Shown piece after piece: positions 17,893-24,180 of a stretch of 47,231 nucleotides of DNA. Each line of letters begins with the position of its first letter. Positions within the stretch are counted from its first letter, which is position 1. Under the pieces are notes generated by a model, which was given only the letters and a program-made list of their open reading frames with translations, had not been told where the DNA came from and ran no database searches. This DNA comes from Promethearchaeota archaeon (GTDB lineage Archaea > Asgardarchaeota > Lokiarchaeia > Sigyniarchaeales > SOKP01): the NCBI GenBank assembly GCA_011364975.1, contig RDOE01000018.1:1-47231 (forward strand), in the 5' to 3' direction. Made by a program: the position numbers and the translations under genes.

Positions 17893-18180
17893 GTGGCAAA
17901 TATGAAGAAGAAAAAACCAACTGAAGATCTGTTAAATAATTTAGGTGTGAAATCTTGGGGAACTTGGGAAAAAGAAAAGAGTATTTTTGATTGGTCTTAT
18001 GATGAAACAGAAACGTGTTATATCTTAGATGGCGAAGTGGAAGTAACGGATTCGGAAACTGGTCAAAAATTAGAATTTAAAAAAGGCGACTTAGTTCAAT
18101 TTCCAAAAGGATTAAATTGTATTTGGAACGTTAAAAAACCAGTAAGAAAATATTATAAATTCGGGGATTTAGAAATATAA
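17893..18180 (+). CDS. Small cupin (DUF861 / ureidoglycine aminohydrolase-like)
   Basis: This 95-residue single cupin domain has KSWGTWEKEKSIFDWSYD, ETCYILDGEVEV and FKKGDLVQFPKGLNCIW, the pattern of the cupin_3 (DUF861) family. Classical metal-binding His residues are lacking, as in many members. Function is unknown. The start may be GTG at 17893 or ATG at 17902; the latter gives MKKKKPTEDLL. It stands alone between the GTPase group and the PAS gene. Confidence 0.8.
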   Translation: MANMKKKKPTEDLLNNLGVKSWGTWEKEKSIFDWSYDETETCYILDGEVEVTDSETGQKLEFKKGDLVQFPKGLNCIWNVKKPVRKYYKFGDLEI

Positions 18181-18345
18181 CAAGGTAATGTTTTATTTTT
18201 TTTTATTCTCTTTAAATCTTCGAAAATTAAATAACTTCTTAAATAATTGATTGATTAGTTATATTCAAAAATAAAATCAATTAAAATATTAAGAAGAAAC
18301 TATCGATTTTACAACTAAAGACTTATTTTACATTCCAGGCTTAAA

Positions 18346-20451
18346 GTGAAAAATAAGATGGAAGGACTTAAGAGGGAAAATTTTTACTCTGAGAAATATA
18401 TTAAAAATCTTTTTGATAGTATACCTATTCCTTCTTATGTATGGCAGAAACGGGATAATGATTTCATTCTAATAGACTTCAACAAAGCAGCCAAAAACGC
18501 TACTCAAGAAAAAGCTGAAAATTTGTTATATGAAAAAGCATCTATTAGCTATAAAGACAGACCCGATATTATTGGTGCCCTTAATGAATGTTTTAATCAG
18601 AAAAAATCAATATCACTCCAAACTAAATACACTGTGAAAATCACTGGTGAGGAAGTATATCTCTCTATCAGGAATTATTATATTCCACCAGATTTAGTAG
18701 TAGTTCATGTAAAAGACTTAACCAAAAGGAAATTAGCAGAGAATCAATTATTAGAATCTGAACAAAAATACAAAATGCTTTTTGAAAATTCTCCAATCCC
18801 AATTGTGTTATTAAGTCTTAAAGGAAAAATACTTGATTTCAATCATGCTACCGAAAAAATATTCGGATATGATAAGGAAGAACTCATAAATAAGAATTAT
18901 TTAAGTTTGTGTTTTTATCCATCCGATAATTTACCCCGCTTTAAATCGAGACTTTCTAATTTAAATCAAGGAAAGTCTGTAGAACCAACTGAATTTCAAA
19001 TATTTAAGAAGGATGGAGAAAAAGTGTGGATTTATACCGAAATTTCATTAATCAGAATTAATGATGAATCACTAATTCAAGCTTTTATATTTAATATTAC
19101 AGAGCGTAAGAATTTTGAACAAAAAATTGAACGCATGCTTAGAATTGAGCGATTAATATCAACTATATCATCCAGATTCATTGGATCTGATAATATAGAT
19201 GATTCAATAAACAACTCTCTTATAGAGATGGGGTCTCTCATTCAAGCTGAAAGAGCCTATATTTTGCTTTACAACGAAGAAGACACTTTAGAGTTCTATA
19301 CGCAAGAATGGTGCCTTAAGGGGATTGCGCCACAAAAGATTAATCCAATCGTAATTCAACCAAATAATTTTCCATGGGCTCAAGAACAATATATGAAAAA
19401 TGGTTACATTTATATTGCAAATAAGTTAAACCTTCCAGAATCCGCGGATAATATAAAACAAGTGCTTAATGATTTGAATATTGACTCGCTCCTCTTATTT
19501 CCCATAATCATTAAAGGGGAATTATATGGATTTATAGGATTTGACAACGTTAAGAAATTTCAAGAATGGCATAAAGAAGAGATAGATTTATTTCGAACGT
19601 CATCGGAAGTAATTGGAAATGCTTTAGAGAGGAAATGGTCTGAAGAAACATTAAAAGGAAGTCACCAATTATTAGCGGGGATCATATCTTCATTAACAGA
19701 ATCAATTTGTCTTATTGATTTTAATTTTAATATTATTTGGACTAATAATGTATCCAACCAATTATTCGGACAGCATTTGGTTAATAAAAAATGTTACAAA
19801 ATATTTTTTCAACGAGGAAAACCTTGTGAAAATTGTATAGGGTTTAAAACCTTTACAGATGGAAGAATCCATGAAAAAGAGGTTGAATTAAAAAATTTAG
19901 ATGGTGAGAAGATAATTTGTTGGTACACCTCAAGCTCAGCAGGATTGAATATTGAAGGAGAAACAGAATTTGCAGTATTATTTTTTCGTGATATTACTAA
20001 AAGAAAAACGATCGAGGAATCATTAATTAAATCAGAGCAATCTTTACGCCAATTGAATGAATTCCTAAAAGAAAAAATTGAAGAACGAACTAAAGAATTA
20101 AAAGAATCAGAAGATAATTACAAACGTATTTTAAATGATCTTGACGTAGGATTTTATAAAGGCCAATTTAAAGGAGAATTGTTGATGCATAATTCAAAAT
20201 TAAATCAGATTTTGGGACTAGATGCTTCTATTTCGTTAGTAGGTCTTCAGGCAGTAAAATTTTTTGTGGATGATAACACTCAGGAAAATTATTACAACAT
20301 TCTTACGAGAAGTGATTATGTGAAAGATTTCGAGGCTAAAATTAGAAGACCAGATGGAACAATCATAAAAGTAAATCTAAACTCTCATTTAATTCGTGAT
20401 AATGATGGAAATCCAAAGGAAGTGGAAGGTACTGTTATTCTGATTGAATAA
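18346..20451 (+). CDS. PAS-PAS-GAF-PAS-PAS sensor protein lacking an output domain
   Basis: This is a 701-residue cytoplasmic protein. The order is PAS1 (about 20-120), PAS2 (133-255, with NSPIPIVLLSLKGKILDFN), GAF (265-425) and PAS3 (440-550). An acidic/basic coiled coil (560-592) and PAS4 (595-701, ending at the last PAS strand) follow. PAS3 holds the Cys cluster CYKIFFQRGKPCENC, a form seen in PAS domains that bind a metal, cluster or haem. The linkers have DLTKRK, NITERK and DITKRK, the usual ends of PAS domains. No histidine kinase, cyclase, EAL or HTH domain follows, and no response regulator is adjacent. The start is GTG at 18346 or ATG at 18358. It probably relays a signal by protein-protein contact. 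Confidence 0.85.
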   Translation: MKNKMEGLKRENFYSEKYIKNLFDSIPIPSYVWQKRDNDFILIDFNKAAKNATQEKAENLLYEKASISYKDRPDIIGALNECFNQKKSISLQTKYTVKITGEEVYLSIRNYYIPPDLVVVHVKDLTKRKLAENQLLESEQKYKMLFENSPIPIVLLSLKGKILDFNHATEKIFGYDKEELINKNYLSLCFYPSDNLPRFKSRLSNLNQGKSVEPTEFQIFKKDGEKVWIYTEISLIRINDESLIQAFIFNITERKNFEQKIERMLRIERLISTISSRFIGSDNIDDSINNSLIEMGSLIQAERAYILLYNEEDTLEFYTQEWCLKGIAPQKINPIVIQPNNFPWAQEQYMKNGYIYIANKLNLPESADNIKQVLNDLNIDSLLLFPIIIKGELYGFIGFDNVKKFQEWHKEEIDLFRTSSEVIGNALERKWSEETLKGSHQLLAGIISSLTESICLIDFNFNIIWTNNVSNQLFGQHLVNKKCYKIFFQRGKPCENCIGFKTFTDGRIHEKEVELKNLDGEKIICWYTSSSAGLNIEGETEFAVLFFRDITKRKTIEESLIKSEQSLRQLNEFLKEKIEERTKELKESEDNYKRILNDLDVGFYKGQFKGELLMHNSKLNQILGLDASISLVGLQAVKFFVDDNTQENYYNILTRSDYVKDFEAKIRRPDGTIIKVNLNSHLIRDNDGNPKEVEGTVILIE

Positions 20452-20492
20452 AACAATGCATTTAAAATCATTATAACTATATAATAAAGAAC

Positions 20493-21035
20493 TTACGCGA
20501 ATCTTTTTTTGTCTTGATATTCTTTAACTGAGACTTCTCTATTATTTAGTCTATTAAATTTTAGTAGAGCATCTTCAATTGCTTTAATTTCTGCTCTTGT
20601 GTTAATACCAATATTTTGTAGTTTTTCTAAGATTTCTTTCTCACCATATCCCTTATTAAATAAGGTTTTAAATGTTTCAATGATTTTTTGGTTGTAATAA
20701 AAGTATTGTTTATTAATGTATATAATTAGCCATGATTTTTTTGCTTGATTTTTAGATAAAATATGCATTTTTTTTTGAATCTTTGCTAAGGGCTGTTTAA
20801 GCCTTCGAGCAAGATTTTTATCATCTATAATCATCACATTATTTAATGTACTTCCTAGTTTCTTGTTAAAAATAATGGTGGGAATATATGATAAGATAAA
20901 GAACAAAAGAGTTATAACCGCCATAATCAACGCTGCAATTTGGTTAAAAATGAACACAATAATAATGATTATTACTAAAAAAACAAACCATTTCCTTCCA
21001 ATTGACCTCAAGTATTTAATAAATTTTGATGTCAT
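20493..21035 (-). CDS. Membrane protein with cytoplasmic helical domain
   Basis: This is a 180-residue protein not assigned to a family. Two adjacent hydrophobic helices (about residues 16-33 and 35-55) form a hairpin. A basic, mainly helical cytoplasmic region follows, including a stretch with GYGEKEILEKLQNIGINTRAE, which resembles a small HTH/UBA-like helical unit. It starts at ATG 21035 and converges with the PAS gene. Confidence 0.55.
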   Translation of the reverse strand: MTSKFIKYLRSIGRKWFVFLVIIIIIVFIFNQIAALIMAVITLLFFILSYIPTIIFNKKLGSTLNNVMIIDDKNLARRLKQPLAKIQKKMHILSKNQAKKSWLIIYINKQYFYYNQKIIETFKTLFNKGYGEKEILEKLQNIGINTRAEIKAIEDALLKFNRLNNREVSVKEYQDKKRFA

Positions 21036-21120
21036 AATATTTCCTATTAAAAATTAAATGTACTACTACAAATATATGATATAATTGATGCTTTAAAAAC
21101 GTTTTTCAATAGGAATAATT

Positions 21121-21131
21121 AAAAGGTAAAA
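21121..21131 (-). terminator. T-rich terminator after the permuted 5S gene
   Basis: On the minus strand TTTTACCTTTT follows directly after the closing stem of the RNA gene (ends at 21137). Archaeal termination on short T-runs fits this. There is no further stem-loop. Confidence 0.45.
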
Positions 21132-21158
21132 TCACTTTAACCACATTACTAAAAAGCG

Positions 21159-21161
21159 ATT
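21159..21161 (-). other. 3' bulge of the BHB-like splice motif
   Basis: The bulge is AAU, 3 nt, between the 4-bp CCGG/CCGG helix and the outer stem CGCTTT. Cleavage after its second base (between 21160 and 21159) would end the 5S body at ...CCGGAA. Confidence 0.55.
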
Positions 21162-21308
21162 CCGGGTTCGGATGGGACCGGGTACTATCCTGTATCGCCA
21201 TGACCGTAGCCGAAGCTACAGTTTACAAGTTCCCACAAATCGCAAATCTGCAGTGCGAAGATATAATAGCACTTTTGCAGTACTATTTGCAACGCAAAAC
21301 AGTTTAAC
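21160..21308 (-). rRNA. rrf: 5S rRNA, circularly permuted (predicted 149-nt circle)
   Basis: The identity rests on sequence and structure. Loop C plus helix III read CCCATCCGAACCCGGAA and, after joining, GTTAAAC, the near-universal 5S core. Helix I is GCTACGGT (21203-21210) with ACTGTAGC (21215-21222), one G-U pair. Helix II is GCGATACAG (21190-21198) with CTGTTTTGC (21294-21302), 8 of 9 paired. Helix III is CCGG (21178-21181) with CCGG (21162-21165), followed by the two bulged As. Helix V has GCAAAT (21285-21290) with ATTTGC (21242-21247), and helix IV has AGTGC with GCACT around a 12-nt loop. AGTACTGC sits at the loop E position. Without the TTCG it is 145 nt, longer than the usual 115-125. 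The extra lies mostly at 21223-21241, between helix V and helix I. Confidence 0.85.
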
Positions 21309-21310
21309 TT
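21308..21310 (-). other. 5' bulge of the BHB-like splice motif
   Basis: The bulge is AA(G) on the opposite strand, between CCGG (21311-21314) and GTT, which can pair with AAC at 21166-21168. Cleavage after its second base (between 21309 and 21308) would start the 5S body at GUUAAAC. It is a 2-nt bulge if G pairs and 3-nt if not. Confidence 0.55.
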
Positions 21311-21365
21311 CCGGCGCTTTAGCGTTTCGCTACAGTAAATGTGGTTAACATTTAATTACCAACCA

Positions 21366-21373
21366 TTTTATAA
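21366..21373 (-). promoter_or_regulatory. TATA box of the permuted 5S rRNA gene
   Basis: The minus strand reads TTATAAAA, one of the best TATA boxes in the window. Its centre is about 22-27 nt before 21342-21348, so transcription should start at the outer edge of the terminal stem. The gap between this gene and the peptidase gene (21349-21533) holds nothing else. Confidence 0.7.
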
Positions 21374-21533
21374 GCTCGGCTATTTTCTTCTGAAATGCTT
21401 TACTTATATGGTTATGAGTAATTAGAATAGTTAAAAGTACTAATTAAACTTTTTCATAATGATCAATTAAATTTAAAAAGCATGGTTTTAAATGGACTAA
21501 CATTATTACTATGAAATTAGAACCCTCAAATAA

Positions 21534-23693
21534 CTAATTTCTCTTAATTTCTGTTGACACGCGTTTACATTTTTTGATATTTATATAGAGAATTGACAAT
21601 GAGATGCTAGCTAATCCAATAATCATGATACTTGAGACGATAAGAGCATAATCACTGAAAGGCTTTGCAATAGTAAAATTAAATGAATCTTCATAGAGAA
21701 AAGTAGTTTTGTTGCTATAATCCCGGGCAACAAACATAAAGGAATACGCCCCAGGTACTAGTTTATTTAAGGTCAGATTAAAATCAAAATTATTTTCATC
21801 AAAATCATTAATTATTCTATGTATCGAAAAATCATGAGAATTATCCTTAAATAGTAATAAAATAATACTTTCAATTCCAGAATGATTATCATACGCCTTT
21901 ACTGAAAAATGTACATTATCTGATACGGTTGGTTCGTTTGGATATCGATAAGCATTAGAAATTACTGGTTGTTCCGAATCTGGAATAGTTATAAAATTAT
22001 AGGATGTTGGAATTAAATTATGCCCAGTTATAAGAACACTATAGTTTTCATTGACTTGAGCCGGTAATCTAAATTTTACATTGCCACTTTTATCCGCATA
22101 GATCGTTCTATTTTTTCCATCTTCTGTTCTGAAATTCAATCTAGCGTAGGGTACCGTGTTATTAAAAATGTCCTTTATTTGTAAAGCAACCAATTGGCCC
22201 TCATAATAAGTTCCTGTAAATGGATTTGAAGCACTTATAGGTATATTTGTATATATATCCACTTCAGGATCTCCTAATAAATTATATGCCAATAGATTTT
22301 TCCGTTCCCACTCTAGCTCCGTAGAAACACTTGGTTGGTTAAAATAATCGCTATTTAGATAAGAAACTTTTGACTCATATAACGCCATTCCCTGCTGAAA
22401 TTTCTTTTCTTCAAAAAATTCTTTCCAGAACAGTTTTGCATTTGCTCGATTCAGCTTCTCAAGATTCGTATCATTCTCAAAATACCAAGTTACTCTTATT
22501 CCACCTATATACCCTATTGCTCCAGAATTTGATTGCTTTATTAAGCGCTCACCTATACTATCATCACCTTTATCATAAGAGGCGGTAGTACACACGTCTG
22601 CATATACAAGTGAAGGCATATTTATGTTAGTACTTGATAAAGCATCGGTATTACTGTAAAAATTCTCACTAGTTGCATCTGTAAAACGTGTAGGATCTCC
22701 ATGACCTGCAAAAATTATTGTTGAATATCCTGAATTTAAATTATTACGAAAGCTTGTGTTGTTAAGACCCCCTAATTGGTTTAATAAAGGAGGTGCTGTT
22801 GGACTAAAAGAGCTAGTGGTTTTTGTTAAATGAGTAAAATTCATATCAGAAAGAACATAATTTTGCCAAATGTATTCCGTAAGACGAGCTTCATCTTCTG
22901 GAGGATTATAAGAAGAAATTCCTCCTGCTAAAAGCATTCTATTCATCCAATTTCCAATATTCATAGCTTTTTCATAATTTAATGTTTTATTTATCATCAA
23001 AGATAACTCTAATGGATTATTTGCAGGTAATCGTCCAACATAAACTTCAGGAATCCAAGAAATTTCATCAACACTCCCTGATTTTGCAGCAGACTCTCCA
23101 AATATGCCATTACCATTATCATCCCAAGTACCACTAAGGTCCGAATAATAGAAATCAGTAGGTTTATAATATTCATCCCAGTTTGAGTATTCCGATTCAC
23201 CCTCAATTTCAGCAGTATCAGGATTATAAACGTATCTAATTGGTATTAAATTTTCATCAGCATCCCCTGCTAAGAGAACCCATCTAATATTATGGGAGGA
23301 ATAAAACGATTTAATCATATTTCTTATCTTTTCTGCTTTATCCCTGCCTTCATAATCGGAATAATTATATAATGCTATGGTTTTAACCCCCTTATAATTT
23401 TTCCATTCCACTAATGGAGTTACCGCATCTAAATAACTCGTATCATTTATAATAACTAACATCTCAATCTTTTGTTCATACCATAATTCATTTAATTCTT
23501 TATAATTGATAGGAGGTAGTGAATTAAGATCTATTTCAGGTATAATTGAGCTTAAGTTTAAATTTAATTTGTTATTTATATCGTGATTATCATAAAGGGG
23601 TTCATATTTTGGAATAATTAAACTAAAGAGTGGCAGAAGAATTACTAGTATAACAAAAATAAATTTAAATTTCTTATATTGATTTAGAACCAT
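21534..23693 (-). CDS. Gingipain-like peptidase C25, membrane-anchored
   Basis: This is a 719-residue secreted protease. A signal-anchor occupies residues 9-27. The caspase-like C25 domain (about 75-500) has WVLLAGDADENLIPIRYV, WIPEVYVGRLPANN and the catalytic dyad: His331 in IIFAGHGD and Cys368 in YADVCTTAS, 37 residues apart, close to the gingipain spacing. An Ig-like/beta segment (about 510-660) contains a carboxypeptidase-regulatory-like stretch and an 'SDNVHFSVKAYDNHSGIES' module. A transmembrane helix at about 680-702 and a basic tail anchor it, so the catalytic domain faces outside. C25 proteases cleave after Arg or Lys; specificity here is open. It lies directly upstream of the 5S gene on the same strand, 185 bp away. 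Confidence 0.9.
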   Translation of the reverse strand: MVLNQYKKFKFIFVILVILLPLFSLIIPKYEPLYDNHDINNKLNLNLSSIIPEIDLNSLPPINYKELNELWYEQKIEMLVIINDTSYLDAVTPLVEWKNYKGVKTIALYNYSDYEGRDKAEKIRNMIKSFYSSHNIRWVLLAGDADENLIPIRYVYNPDTAEIEGESEYSNWDEYYKPTDFYYSDLSGTWDDNGNGIFGESAAKSGSVDEISWIPEVYVGRLPANNPLELSLMINKTLNYEKAMNIGNWMNRMLLAGGISSYNPPEDEARLTEYIWQNYVLSDMNFTHLTKTTSSFSPTAPPLLNQLGGLNNTSFRNNLNSGYSTIIFAGHGDPTRFTDATSENFYSNTDALSSTNINMPSLVYADVCTTASYDKGDDSIGERLIKQSNSGAIGYIGGIRVTWYFENDTNLEKLNRANAKLFWKEFFEEKKFQQGMALYESKVSYLNSDYFNQPSVSTELEWERKNLLAYNLLGDPEVDIYTNIPISASNPFTGTYYEGQLVALQIKDIFNNTVPYARLNFRTEDGKNRTIYADKSGNVKFRLPAQVNENYSVLITGHNLIPTSYNFITIPDSEQPVISNAYRYPNEPTVSDNVHFSVKAYDNHSGIESIILLLFKDNSHDFSIHRIINDFDENNFDFNLTLNKLVPGAYSFMFVARDYSNKTTFLYEDSFNFTIAKPFSDYALIVSSIMIIGLASISLSILYINIKKCKRVSTEIKRN

Positions 23694-23817
23694 TTAAAAT
23701 CTATTATTTAATAAGTATCTTGATATATAATTATTTTTAGAGAATAAAATATATTTACCAATATTATAACCAATTAAAAATAAGTAACTTAATAATAAAC
23801 GATAGGATGTGATTTGT

Positions 23818-24042
23818 TTGCCATTACGATTTAACAGCTGTCCCCATTGTGACCAAAGAATTGTGTTTAAAATTGAAAAAGATGATATAGATACGTCCCA
23901 ATATCCCGCTCCAGTATATGTCATTCATAAGATAGATTCTTGTGGTAAATTATCTACGTTTTATGTTGATAGTCTTTTAAGAGTTTCATATACTGAACTC
24001 GAGAAAAAACCGGGTGGAATAAAAATCTTAGAAGCAAAATAG
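23818..24042 (+). CDS. Small CPHC zinc-binding protein
   Basis: This 74-residue protein has CPHC at its N-terminus (LRFNSCPHCDQ) and a later single Cys (IDSCGKLSTFYVD). The rest is strand-rich, like a small zinc-ribbon domain. The TTG at 23818 is preferred, because GGATGTGAT (23805-23813) lies just upstream as a Shine-Dalgarno site; a GTG at 23809 would sit inside it. It diverges from the peptidase gene and precedes aIF2-gamma on the same strand by 138 bp. Function is unknown. Confidence 0.65.
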   Translation: MPLRFNSCPHCDQRIVFKIEKDDIDTSQYPAPVYVIHKIDSCGKLSTFYVDSLLRVSYTELEKKPGGIKILEAK

Positions 24043-24180
24043 AATGGATATTTATTAAAACTTATTGTAAACATTATATTCAAGGAATAATTTAATAAAA
24101 AATACATTCTATATTTTTCATACGGAATTTAGAAAAATGAAAATTATCTTTTAATTAAAATTTCTTAGACATAAAAAGTA

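Larger units (their letters stand above)
21137..21348 (-). ncRNA. Precursor of a circularly permuted 5S rRNA
   Basis: This 212-nt transcript unit is bounded by a 14-bp terminal stem: 21334-21348 pairs with 21137-21150, one bulged base. Inside it are a mini-hairpin AGCG-AAA-CGCT (21321-21331) and a second stem, AAAGCG (21315-21320) with CGCTTT (21153-21158). The 5S body follows in permuted order. The first arm carries CCGGAAGTTAAAC and the helix II 3' strand, then helices V and IV and the helix I 3' strand. A TTCG loop follows. The second arm then carries the helix I and II 5' strands and loop C (TCCCATCCGAAC), ending CCGGAA. A TATA box at 21366-21373 places transcription start at the outer stem. 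No ordinary 5S, 16S or 23S gene lies in the window. Confidence 0.85.

Noticed and set aside
21137-21348. A degenerate or pseudo-5S, or an assembly rearrangement of a normal 5S
   Set aside because: All helices can pair, including helix I across a clean UUCG loop. The locus has its own TATA box and closing stem, and the new ends fit together exactly. A random break or mis-assembly would not create these features.
23694-23924. Minus-strand reading frame of 76 codons before the peptidase gene
   Set aside because: It is antisense to the CPHC protein gene, whose plus-strand frame has a Shine-Dalgarno site and a conserved-looking zinc motif.
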